From assembly GCA_017965125.1 (NCBI GenBank), contig JAGCQO010000155.1, forward strand, positions 1 to 6,144: a DNA stretch of 6,144 bases. The letters run 5' to 3'. The stretch comes from Paludibacteraceae bacterium (GTDB lineage: Bacteria > Bacteroidota > Bacteroidia > Bacteroidales > Paludibacteraceae). Below the pieces are notes generated by a model. That model was not told the origin of the DNA, ran no database searches, and saw nothing but the letters and a program-made list of their open reading frames with translations. Within the stretch, counting starts at the first letter, position 1, and every line of letters begins with the position of its first letter. The translations under genes and the position numbers were made by a program. Below are positions 1-5,568 of the stretch, piece after piece.

Positions 1-2
1 CA

Positions 3-83
3 AAAGAACCTATAATATACCCATACAAAGAGGACAATAAAGAAATCCATGTATGGAAAACAAGAGAAACAGAGAGGGAATAG
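3..83 (+). CDS. Probable C-terminal tail of a truncated upstream gene
   Basis: One forward frame is open from the left edge to a TAG at 81-83 and encodes 26 residues, including PIIYPYKEDNKEIHVWKT. The composition is charged and protein-like. A strong hairpin terminator begins about 20 bases after the stop, which is where a terminator for this gene would be expected. The rest of the gene lies outside the window, so no function can be assigned. The segment is short enough that an open frame could occur by chance. The main support is its placement just before the terminator. Confidence 0.4.
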   Translation, partial: KEPIIYPYKEDNKEIHVWKTRETERE

Positions 84-100
84 TCAGTACCTGAAACAGT

Positions 101-159
101 ACAAAAAAACGCTTGAGGGTTTCTCAAGCGTTTTTCATTTCCGAGCGAGCAGAGTCGAA
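101..159. repeat. Direct repeat copy 1: terminator plus degenerate tRNA-Gly 3' end
   Basis: This segment matches 2201-2266 in the same orientation. Bases 121-149 are identical to 2224-2252 (29 bp). The 20 bases before them match 2201-2220 at all but two positions, and copy 2 then carries three extra loop bases. After 149 the match resumes with agagtcgaa (151-159) against ggagtcgaa (2258-2266) once four bases of copy 2 are skipped. In copy 2 that right-hand part is the T-loop and acceptor end of a real tRNA-Gly. Here no tRNA can be folded, so this copy is a fragment. It could be an attachment-site half from an integrated element, or a remnant of a duplicated tRNA/terminator unit. Confidence 0.75.
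105..135 (+). terminator. Intrinsic terminator (hairpin copy 1)
   Basis: A 13 bp perfect stem is formed by 105-117 (core cgcttgag) and 123-135, with a 5 nt loop and five T residues closing the 3' arm. It lies just after the probable tail of the upstream gene and before the AraC-type regulator. The hairpin core and its downstream flank are almost identical to the hairpin at 2206-2238, so it is also part of the long direct repeat. Confidence 0.85.
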
Positions 160-176
160 AAGAACACGAAATATTA

Positions 177-231
177 TTTAGCAAAAAGGACATTTATTTG
201 CAAAAAGACGTTTCTTTGCAAAAGGGAACAT
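177..231. repeat. Three tandem imperfect repeats upstream of the AraC-type gene
   Basis: The motif TTTRGCAAAAAG-like occurs three times with a period of 18-19 bp, at about 177-194, 196-213 and 214-231. All three share gcaaaa preceded by a T run. The third copy supplies the purine-rich stretch (aaaaggg) just before the ATG at 230 and overlaps that start codon. Direct repeats at roughly 1.7-1.8 helical turns could be operator half-sites for autoregulation. They could equally be a chance product of an AT-rich leader. Confidence 0.45.
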
Positions 232-1360
232 GTCTTTTTTCATCGCATCATATTACGTGCTGACGACAGTGCTGCTCCTGCTGGCTGTTGTTTTCTTCTT
301 TGTGCCTCTGCCAAAGCACGAAGGACTGCGCAATTACAAAATCTCGCTGCGACTGTTCTCGTTTTCCTACGCCGCGCTCATGGTGTATTGCCTGATAAAA
401 CTCAACTACAAGCCTCAGCTGCTCAGCATACCTTTCTTGATTGCCGCGCCGTCGCAAGCGATTCTCCTCACGCTGTCGCACATAAACCTCATAAACCCGC
501 AACGCATCACAAGCTCAAGAGTCCTGAGGAACTTGTCTCCTTTGATTCTTTTCATTGCACTGAGTTGCGTGCAGGGCTACGCTTACGGACACGTGCCGAT
601 GCACGACTACCACTCCCTGTTGCTCTGGGACAACGGCTATTCCCTCAGCGAGCTGTCCGACGTGCTTTTGCGCGAGCTGTGGTTTGTGGCGTATCTGTTT
701 GCCATTGTTTATTACGGCGTCGCATATTTCCGGGAGGAGAGGCGGTACAGAACGCTGGCTGGCGACTTCTCGTCAGAAAACGACATCGTCAACTTCCGCG
801 TCGCCCGCGCAAGTTTCATCTGCGCCCTTTGCGTGGGAACAATCACACTGTTCGTCACACTCTCGCTCAACGAACATGTGTGCACGATCCTGAATTATCT
901 CATCATGGCGTTCTACATAGCCATGGCACTGCTGTACTTGCAATACCCTAAGATTTTCCTCAACATCTCGCCTTTCATTTTCGAGAATCCGCCAAGAAAA
1001 GAAGAAAAACCTTCGCTGCTCGACAAGTCGGAATGGGCTGAAATACGCGATGTGATAGTGCGCGACGAGATGTACAAGCAAAAGGGAATCACCGTGGAGG
1101 ATGTCGCACGCCGTTTCACCAAAAACAGGACGTACATCTCCAACATGGTGAACAGCCACGAAAACGAGAACTTCAACACATTCATAAACAGGCTCCGAAT
1201 AACCGAGGCCCAGCGCCTCATACAGAGCAATCCGGAACTCACGTTCGCCGAGGTCGCAGACAAAGTCGGCTACAGCGAGCAGAGCAATTTCACACGCCAG
1301 TTCCGACAAATCACCGGAATTTCTCCGTCTGCGTTTCGTAAAGATATTTTTACGAAATAA
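230..1360 (+). CDS. Membrane-embedded AraC-family transcriptional regulator
   Basis: The 376-residue protein has about seven hydrophobic segments (near residues 7-26, 41-59, 65-82, 102-120, 146-166, 194-214 and 217-238). A short charged linker (253-270) leads to a C-terminal AraC/XylS-type DNA-binding domain. The first helix-turn-helix lies around 287-308 (ITVEDVARRFTKNRTYISNM). The second lies around 335-361, with the family-typical VGYSEQSNFTRQFRQ followed by TGISPSAFR. Known relatives are Bacteroidota regulators with a polytopic N-terminal half and a cytoplasmic HTH tail; their signals are mostly unknown. The start at 230 is preceded at short distance by a purine-rich aaaaggg. The lipoprotein at 1542 lies 181 bp downstream on the same strand and is a candidate target or partner, by inference only. 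The AraC assignment is firm, but the ligand and regulon cannot be read from the sequence. Confidence 0.9.
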   Translation: MSFFIASYYVLTTVLLLLAVVFFFVPLPKHEGLRNYKISLRLFSFSYAALMVYCLIKLNYKPQLLSIPFLIAAPSQAILLTLSHINLINPQRITSSRVLRNLSPLILFIALSCVQGYAYGHVPMHDYHSLLLWDNGYSLSELSDVLLRELWFVAYLFAIVYYGVAYFREERRYRTLAGDFSSENDIVNFRVARASFICALCVGTITLFVTLSLNEHVCTILNYLIMAFYIAMALLYLQYPKIFLNISPFIFENPPRKEEKPSLLDKSEWAEIRDVIVRDEMYKQKGITVEDVARRFTKNRTYISNMVNSHENENFNTFINRLRITEAQRLIQSNPELTFAEVADKVGYSEQSNFTRQFRQITGISPSAFRKDIFTK

Positions 1361-1393
1361 ACCATAAAATCCTGATACACAAAAGAAACCGTT

Positions 1394-1425
1394 TTTATCA
1401 ATTTACAATTATATGAATTGATAAA
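1394..1425. repeat. AT-rich inverted repeat downstream of the AraC-type gene
   Basis: A perfect 10 bp inverted repeat, tttatcaatt (1394-1403) and aattgataaa (1416-1425), is separated by 12 bases. It begins 33 bases after the regulator's stop and sits about 115 bases before the next gene. The stem is almost all A/T and is not followed by a clean T run, so it is a poor intrinsic terminator. A protein-binding palindrome controlling the downstream lipoprotein, or a weak 3'-end hairpin, are both possible. Confidence 0.4.
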
Positions 1426-1541
1426 GTCCTTTTCGTGTAAAATAGAAATCTTTGTTTCAGAGACATGTGCACGGCTGCCGTCATCAATGCCGCGGCACTG
1501 CTTTTTCTTTTCTGGAGTAATAATTTTTAAACGTAAAAACT

Positions 1542-2153
1542 ATGAAAAAAATCAGCATTCTTTTAAGCATTTTATTTGCAGTGACTCTGTTCACTTCATG
1601 TAACGACGACAAAGACAGTAGCAGCAACGGCGGCTCTGGCGGTGGCAAAAGCGGCTCTGGCAAAGTAGTGTCAAGCAACGAGACTGCCGCAGAAATCGCA
1701 CGTGAACTGTGGTACATCCTAAACACGATTGACTCTTACACTTCCACTGGCACATATTCAGGTTCTGTCTTAGAGCCATCTCTCGACGAAGGTCCAAACG
1801 CTTCTGGTTCTGTCACCATCAACGGAAGCAAGACAAGCAGTGTTATTTCTTACACTACTCAGACAAACACAAGATTCACGTTGACCTTTAAAAACTTCAC
1901 TTACAACAAATACACATTCAGCGGAACAATAGAATATAGTCAGGACTATTATAACACTTCCAGCTACAAGCGCATAAGAACAGCCGTTGGAAGCAACATC
2001 ACTATCAGCGGCAATGGCGTTTCCGATGTTGTTTCCATTGATTTGCAACGCTACCACAACAGCAAAACTACCAAAAGCAGCGCATTCCCATTGGCTGGTT
2101 CTATTGTAAGTTCAAACGGGATATCCTATGACTGCTACGATGGTTATGAATAA
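1542..2153 (+). CDS. Predicted surface-exposed lipoprotein, unknown function
   Basis: The 203-residue product starts with a short type II signal peptide (MKK, hydrophobic core 5-17) and a lipobox FTSC with the lipidated cysteine at 20. NDDKD follows immediately. An acid-rich stretch just after the cysteine is the known export signal that sends Bacteroidota lipoproteins to the cell surface, so outer-leaflet display is likely. A Ser/Gly-rich linker spans about 26-40. The remainder is rich in Ser, Thr, Tyr and Asn, with alternating hydrophobic residues suggesting beta-strands (for example FTLTFKNFTYNKYTFSG at 112-128). I recognise no family. The start has no Shine-Dalgarno site, only an A-rich leader, which is common in this phylum. 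The gene is visibly more A/T-rich than the genes to its right. It lies downstream of, and co-directional with, the AraC-type regulator, with enough space for its own promoter. Confidence 0.85.
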   Translation: MKKISILLSILFAVTLFTSCNDDKDSSSNGGSGGGKSGSGKVVSSNETAAEIARELWYILNTIDSYTSTGTYSGSVLEPSLDEGPNASGSVTINGSKTSSVISYTTQTNTRFTLTFKNFTYNKYTFSGTIEYSQDYYNTSSYKRIRTAVGSNITISGNGVSDVVSIDLQRYHNSKTTKSSAFPLAGSIVSSNGISYDCYDGYE

Positions 2154-2200
2154 AGCGAACGTTTCTCTTTCATTGAGTTGAATGACGCTTTCTATACAAA

Positions 2201-2266
2201 ACAACAAAACGCTTGAGAGTTCCTTCTCAAGCGTTTTTCATTTCCGAGCGAGTGAGCGGAGTCGAA
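2201..2266. repeat. Direct repeat copy 2: terminator plus tRNA-Gly 3' end
   Basis: This is the second copy of the repeat found at 101-159, in the same orientation and about 2.1 kb away. It contains the terminator hairpin and runs into the T-arm and acceptor 3' strand of the intact tRNA-Gly. The intact tRNA here and the fragment at the other end mirror the arrangement seen when an element integrates at a tRNA 3' end. No integrase gene lies between the copies. Confidence 0.75.
2206..2238. terminator. Bidirectional intrinsic terminator (hairpin copy 2)
   Basis: A 13 bp perfect stem (2206-2218 with 2225-2237) with a 6 nt loop has A residues on the left and T residues on the right, so it can terminate transcription from both strands. 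On the plus strand it follows the lipoprotein stop by about 50 bases. On the minus strand it lies 8 bases beyond the 3' end of tRNA-Gly, so it is probably the shared terminator of the two convergent units. Its core is repeated at 105-135. Confidence 0.85.
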
Positions 2267-2317
2267 CCGCCCTCACAACCTTGGGAAGGTCGTGCACTAC
2301 CGATGTGCTACACTCGC
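2247..2317 (-). tRNA. tRNA-Gly (anticodon CCC)
   Basis: Read on the minus strand, 71 bases fold into a complete cloverleaf. The 7 bp acceptor is GCGAGTG/CACTCGC. The D stem is GCAC/GTGC with a loop containing GG. The anticodon stem is CGACC/GGTTG around the loop TTCCCAA (anticodon CCC, complement of 2283-2285), followed by a 4 nt variable loop. The T stem is GGCGG/CCGCT with loop TTCGACT and one G-U pair. The discriminator base is U, as usual for bacterial glycine tRNAs. No CCA is encoded, so it must be added enzymatically. The tRNA would read GGG codons, and its terminator follows at 2206-2238. Confidence 0.95.
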
Positions 2318-2337
2318 CTACTATGGGGTTGCGGACA

Positions 2338-2345
2338 CAAAGATA
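2338..2345 (-). promoter_or_regulatory. Probable -7 box of the tRNA-Gly promoter
   Basis: On the minus strand the sequence is TATCTTTG, an exact match to the Bacteroidota -7 consensus TAnnTTTG. It lies about 20 bases upstream of the mature tRNA 5' end, which would give a short leader of about 14 bases. I find no well-placed TTTG -33 element 19-21 bases upstream, so the call rests on the -7 box and its position. Confidence 0.5.
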
Positions 2346-2418
2346 TGAAAAGTTCCGCTGAGTGGTTGCGCCGCAAAGAGATTTGACGACAAACATCGGC
2401 TCTTACGAAAATAAAGAC

Positions 2419-2426
2419 TACATTTG
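2419..2426 (+). promoter_or_regulatory. Probable -7 box for the small lipoprotein gene
   Basis: TACATTTG matches the Bacteroidota -7 consensus TAnnTTTG exactly and would start transcription about 25 bases before the ATG at 2458. A convincing -33 TTTG at the usual spacing is missing; the nearest, in gatttgac, is about 33 bases away. Together with the tRNA promoter on the other strand it makes 2318-2457 a divergent promoter region. Confidence 0.45.
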
Positions 2427-2457
2427 CGGATGTCATAACAAACAAAACAAAAGGACA

Positions 2458-2868
2458 ATGAAGAAAGCACTGATAATAGCACTTTGCGTGGCAGGAGCGA
2501 TGATTGCGACTTCATGCGCGTCGCGCCCGGACAGCCCATACTACATAGACAAATCGACGGCGACCAACAAGTACGAGAAGAAGGTGATAAAGACATACAA
2601 CAAGCTCGTGGAGAACTACACGAACGTGGTGAACGAGCCGCAGAACAACCTCTCGAACTCCGACATCAAGAAGTATGAAAAGAACCTGAAGAAATTCGCC
2701 GCAGCCACAAAGACCGCAGCCGAGAAAAGAAGGGTCGGGCTCAACCTCATAAAGGAGCTGGGCAAGAACTCGATACTGCTGGGCAAGGATTTCTTAGAGA
2801 AGTTCAAGGAGTTCATGCCTTCGAACCCGGACTTCCTGAAGATACCCGAGTCGCTGAAAAACCTTTAG
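2458..2868 (+). CDS. Small Lys-rich lipoprotein, unknown function
   Basis: The 136-residue product begins MKKALIIALCVAGAMIATSC, a type II signal peptide with lipobox ATSC and the lipidated cysteine at 20. The mature part is strongly charged, Lys-rich and probably alpha-helical, with a run of Lys/Glu/Ala/Asn from about 38 to 105. There is no acidic cluster right after the cysteine (ASRPDSP follows), so the surface-export signal seen in the other lipoprotein is absent and a periplasm-facing location is more likely. The start at 2458 is preferred to an in-frame ATG at 2362 because it opens a perfect signal peptide and follows aaagga at good spacing. The earlier start would bury the signal peptide behind about 32 residues and lie upstream of the predicted promoter. 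The gene stands alone, with its own promoter and terminator. No family is recognised. Confidence 0.85.
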   Translation: MKKALIIALCVAGAMIATSCASRPDSPYYIDKSTATNKYEKKVIKTYNKLVENYTNVVNEPQNNLSNSDIKKYEKNLKKFAAATKTAAEKRRVGLNLIKELGKNSILLGKDFLEKFKEFMPSNPDFLKIPESLKNL

Positions 2869-2877
2869 CATAAACAC

Positions 2878-2911
2878 AAAGCTCTGCAACTAATCCTGCA
2901 GGGCTTTTTTT
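2878..2911 (+). terminator. Intrinsic terminator after the small lipoprotein
   Basis: An 11 bp stem (2878-2888 aaagctctgca with 2897-2907 tgcagggcttt, one G-T pair) with an 8 nt loop is followed by a run of seven T (2905-2911). It starts 10 bases after the lipoprotein stop and separates that gene from the channel gene, whose -33 element begins 4 bases later. Confidence 0.9.
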
Positions 2912-2914
2912 ACA

Positions 2915-2946
2915 CTTGCAAAAGCATGCAGCGTGCGTTATATTTG
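2915..2946 (+). promoter_or_regulatory. Promoter of the channel-ATPase-protease cluster
   Basis: CTTG at 2915-2918 (3 of 4 to the -33 TTTG) and TATATTTG at 2939-2946 (exact to TAnnTTTG) are separated by 20 bases, within the 19-21 expected for the Bacteroidota primary sigma factor. Transcription would begin near 2953, about 30 bases before the ATG at 2983. This is the best promoter in the window, and it is wedged directly against the preceding terminator. Confidence 0.7.
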
Positions 2947-2982
2947 TAATTTTACGCAATTATTTTCGCGACACACAAAGAA

Positions 2983-3948
2983 ATGAGTTTTTCAAGAAAC
3001 ATAAGCGCGCCAGTCAGAATACTCGGCAGGAAAATAAAGAAGAACTTCTACTACGTGAAAAACAACCAGGAGTGGAAGGACAAGCTTCACACAGTGATTT
3101 TCGGCACGACCACGCCGGCAGGAAAGCTGTTCGACGTCATACTCATCGGGCTCATCATATTCTCAATCCTGATAACCATACTCGAGAGCGTGGAATGGTT
3201 CAGAGTACACCTGCACACCGTGTTCTTCGTCATGGAATGGGTGACGACGCTGTTCTTCACCGCGGAGTACCTGCTCAGGCTCTACTGCTCGCACCACCCT
3301 AAGAAATACGCGTTCTCGTTTTTCGGAATCGTGGACCTGCTCGCCACACTGCCTCTGTATCTGATGTTCTTCATAACGTCGGCGCAATACCTCATCGTGC
3401 TCAGGGCGTTCAGACTGATAAGGGTGTTCAGGGTGTTCAAGCTGTTCAGCTTCCTGTCCGAGGGCCAGCAGCTCGTGGAGAGCATCATAGCATCGGGAAG
3501 GAAACTTTTCGTGTTCTTCTCCTTCGTGTTCATACTCACGATAGCCATCGGCACCATCATGTACATGGTCGAGGGCGACGTGCCGGACTCGGAGTTCAAC
3601 AACATCCCGAACAGCATCTATTGGGCGATAGTGACACTGACCACCGTCGGCTACGGCGACATAACGCCAGTGACCGGCATAGGCAAGCTGCTCTCCGGCA
3701 TCGTCATGCTGCTGGGTTACACCATCATTGCTGTGCCTACGGGCATCGTGTCGGTAGCCATGTTCAAGACTGTTAACGGCAAGAAGGTAATCGAATGTCC
3801 GAACTGCCACACCACCGACCACACCAAGGACGACAACTACTGCCGTCACTGCGGCACACCGCTGTTCGTCAAGGAGAAGAAGGACGAGATGTCGGAAGAG
3901 GACGTGGCTGACAAGAATAGCGAGAGCGTAAACAACGAGGAGGAATAA
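2983..3948 (+). CDS. Voltage-gated-type K+ channel with C-terminal zinc ribbon
   Basis: The 321-residue inner-membrane protein has the six-TM Kv plan. S1 lies around 49-68, S2 around 79-101 (acidic E95 and R99), S3 around 112-132 (D118), S4 at 137-155, S5 around 173-195 and S6 around 234-262. S4 carries a basic residue at every third position (R141, R144, R147, R150, K153), the hallmark of a voltage sensor. The selectivity filter is TTVGYGD (220-226), the K+-selective signature. After S6 comes a four-cysteine motif, CPNC (272-275) and CRHC (287-290), which fits a zinc ribbon, then an acidic tail. The expected role is a potassium-selective, probably tetrameric channel. Gating voltage and any zinc dependence cannot be inferred. 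It is the first gene of a co-directional cluster, 27 bp ahead of the ABC ATPase. The Shine-Dalgarno site is weak (aaagaa). Confidence 0.92.
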   Translation: MSFSRNISAPVRILGRKIKKNFYYVKNNQEWKDKLHTVIFGTTTPAGKLFDVILIGLIIFSILITILESVEWFRVHLHTVFFVMEWVTTLFFTAEYLLRLYCSHHPKKYAFSFFGIVDLLATLPLYLMFFITSAQYLIVLRAFRLIRVFRVFKLFSFLSEGQQLVESIIASGRKLFVFFSFVFILTIAIGTIMYMVEGDVPDSEFNNIPNSIYWAIVTLTTVGYGDITPVTGIGKLLSGIVMLLGYTIIAVPTGIVSVAMFKTVNGKKVIECPNCHTTDHTKDDNYCRHCGTPLFVKEKKDEMSEEDVADKNSESVNNEEE

Positions 3949-3975
3949 GACAAAAACATAAAAAACCACATATCG

Positions 3976-4644
3976 ATGGAAAGCGAGATAATGATAAAGA
4001 CAAACGGCATAAACAAAAGCTTCGGACAGCTGCAAGTGCTGAAAAACATCTCACTTGAGGTGAAGAAGGGCGAGATAGTCTCGATAATAGGACCGAGCGG
4101 AGCCGGAAAAACGACGCTGCTGCAGATAATGGGCACGCTGGACAAAGCCGACTCCGGCGAACTGCTGATAGACGGAACCGACGTCAGCAACCTGAACGAC
4201 AACAAGCTCTCCGAGTTCAGAAACAAGCACATCGGCTTCATCTTCCAGTTTCACCAGCTGCTGCCAGAGTTCACCGCGCTCGAGAACGTGATGATACCGG
4301 CGCTGATAGCCAAGACGCCAAAGGACGAGGCCGAGAAGCACGCCAAGGAACTGCTTTCGTTCCTTCAGCTCACCGACAGAGAGCAGCACAAGCCAGCCGA
4401 GCTGTCGGGAGGCGAGAGGCAGAGAGTGGCCGTGGCAAGGGCGTTGATAAACAACCCTTCGGTGATACTCGCCGACGAGCCATCGGGAAGCCTCGACACC
4501 AAGAACAAGGAGGAATTGCATAAGCTGTTCTTCAAGCTCAGAGACGAGCTCGGTCAGACACTCGTCATCGTGACCCACGACGAGCATTTGGCATCGATAT
4601 CCGACAGAGTGATAGAGATGAAGGACGGAAATATCTCAAAATAA
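3976..4644 (+). CDS. lolD: LolD-type ABC transporter ATP-binding protein
   Basis: The 222-residue ABC ATPase has every catalytic motif: Walker A GPSGAGKT (39-46), Q-loop Q91 in [17 protein letters not shown], signature LSGGE (143-147), Walker B VILADEP with catalytic E168, D-loop SGSLD (170-174) and switch H201. The segments [18 protein letters not shown] and [16 protein letters not shown] place it in the LolD/MacB-FtsE class. LolD powers extraction of lipoproteins from the inner membrane together with LolC/LolE-type permeases. No permease is encoded here, so its partner must lie elsewhere, and a related MacB-like role cannot be excluded. An alternative start at 3991 (M6) would match the MIK-type N-terminus usual in relatives and is quite possible. 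It lies 27 bp after the channel gene and 6 bp before the protease gene, so co-transcription is likely. Confidence 0.88.
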   Translation: MESEIMIKTNGINKSFGQLQVLKNISLEVKKGEIVSIIGPSGAGKTTLLQIMGTLDKADSGELLIDGTDVSNLNDNKLSEFRNKHIGFIFQFHQLLPEFTALENVMIPALIAKTPKDEAEKHAKELLSFLQLTDREQHKPAELSGGERQRVAVARALINNPSVILADEPSGSLDTKNKEELHKLFFKLRDELGQTLVIVTHDEHLASISDRVIEMKDGNISK

Positions 4645-4650
4645 AACAGA

Positions 4651-5568
4651 ATGAGACTCAAAGGACTTTTTGCAAGCCAATCAATATGGATTAAGGGTTT
4701 AATCATATTGATTCTATGTTTTATAAACCTATGTTTAGGCGCATTAATCGCTCGTGGCGTATCATTCCTGCTGACAAGCGTCGGCACAGGCCTCGACAGC
4801 ATAACCGACGAGCTTATTGAGCAAGCGATAGTCTCGGCTGTCGCGTTCATACTGACTGGCTGGGTTTGCATCAAGCTCCTTATCAAAAACGATAACATCA
4901 CGAAGGTCGGCAGGACGTCGCTCAAGGAAGTCATTCTGCCTGCCATTTTCCTTATATTATTCTCGATTCCGTTCATCAATCAGCTGGCGGTATGGAACAG
5001 CGAACTCACGCTGCCAGAGAGCCTTGCCGGATTAGAGAAACTGATGAAGGAGATGGAAGACACCGCCAACGCCATAACGATGCAGTTCCTCGAGCGCACC
5101 ACGACGACCGACTACGTCATAAACATCATTGTGCTGGCGCTGATTCCTGCCATAGGCGAGGAAATGCTGTTCCGCGGAACGATACAGCAGTCGATGACCG
5201 AAAGCGGATGGAACAAGCACCTGAGCGTGATACTGACCGCCGCCATCTTCAGCGCCATCCACTTCCAGTTCTACGGCTTCCTGCCGCGTTTAGCCCTGGG
5301 CATAATCCTGGGTTACGCATTCCTCTGGAGCGGTTCGGTGTGGATTTCGTCGCTCATCCATTTCATCAACAACGCCCTCGTCGTGACAGCCGCGTTCGCC
5401 ATCAGCAAGACCGGATTGGCGAAGACCACTGAGGAAGGCATGAAAGAAGTGGACAACTTCGGCACGGGCGACTACATAACGCCAGCCATAAGCCTTTTGC
5501 TCGTCGTTATGCTCATGCTGATCATCAAGCGATACTACGCGCGCACAAAAGCCGAAAGAAGCCTTTAA
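4651..5568 (+). CDS. CPBP-family intramembrane protease (CAAX/Abi type)
   Basis: The 305-residue polytopic membrane protein has the three conserved motifs of the CPBP (Abi, Rce1-like) family. These are EExxxR at 170-175 (EEMLFR), FxxxH at 200-204 (FSAIH) and HxxxN at 237-241 (HFINN). Together they supply the glutamate and histidine residues of the intramembrane active site. Hydrophobic segments lie near 14-36, 58-78, 93-112, 155-168, 190-205, 212-226, 230-250 and 275-294. Family members cleave or process membrane-anchored substrates, and some are bacteriocin-immunity factors; the substrate here is unknown. It starts 6 bp after the LolD-type gene, so the two are probably translationally coupled, and a role in envelope lipoprotein or membrane protein handling is an inference. 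The first 90 or so bases are much more A/T-rich than the rest. Its stop overlaps that of the convergent rnhB. Confidence 0.9.
   Translation: MRLKGLFASQSIWIKGLIILILCFINLCLGALIARGVSFLLTSVGTGLDSITDELIEQAIVSAVAFILTGWVCIKLLIKNDNITKVGRTSLKEVILPAIFLILFSIPFINQLAVWNSELTLPESLAGLEKLMKEMEDTANAITMQFLERTTTTDYVINIIVLALIPAIGEEMLFRGTIQQSMTESGWNKHLSVILTAAIFSAIHFQFYGFLPRLALGIILGYAFLWSGSVWISSLIHFINNALVVTAAFAISKTGLAKTTEEGMKEVDNFGTGDYITPAISLLLVVMLMLIIKRYYARTKAERSL

Noticed and set aside
141..170. A second complete tRNA gene next to the left repeat copy
   Set aside because: Only a T-loop/acceptor-like fragment matches. No anticodon arm, D arm or matching 5' acceptor strand can be found nearby on either strand.
49..951. 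A 300-codon plus-strand frame overlapping the AraC-type gene
   Set aside because: It runs through the terminator hairpin, reads the regulator in another frame, and gives an Arg/His/Ala-rich product with no domain. The 230-1360 frame has clear membrane segments and HTH motifs.
101..2266. A functional integrative element or defence island between the repeats
   Set aside because: No recombinase, transposase, replication gene or defence-type protein lies between the copies, so only an attachment-like duplication can be claimed.
2362..2457. N-terminal extension of the small lipoprotein from an ATG at 2362
   Set aside because: It would place about 32 hydrophilic residues before a perfect lipoprotein signal peptide and begin upstream of the likely promoter. 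The ATG at 2458 has a good ribosome site.
3163..4035. A 290-codon open frame on the minus strand opposite the channel gene
   Set aside because: It lies almost wholly antisense to a channel with unmistakable motifs. Its product is a His/Glu/Arg/Val-rich low-quality sequence with no recognisable domain, as expected from the GC-skewed codon use of the plus-strand gene.
4651..5568. Reading the CPBP protease as an abortive-infection (Abi) defence gene
   Set aside because: The family is also called Abi, but the three motifs only support a membrane protease. The housekeeping-like context (LolD-type ATPase, rnhB) gives no sign of a phage-defence role.
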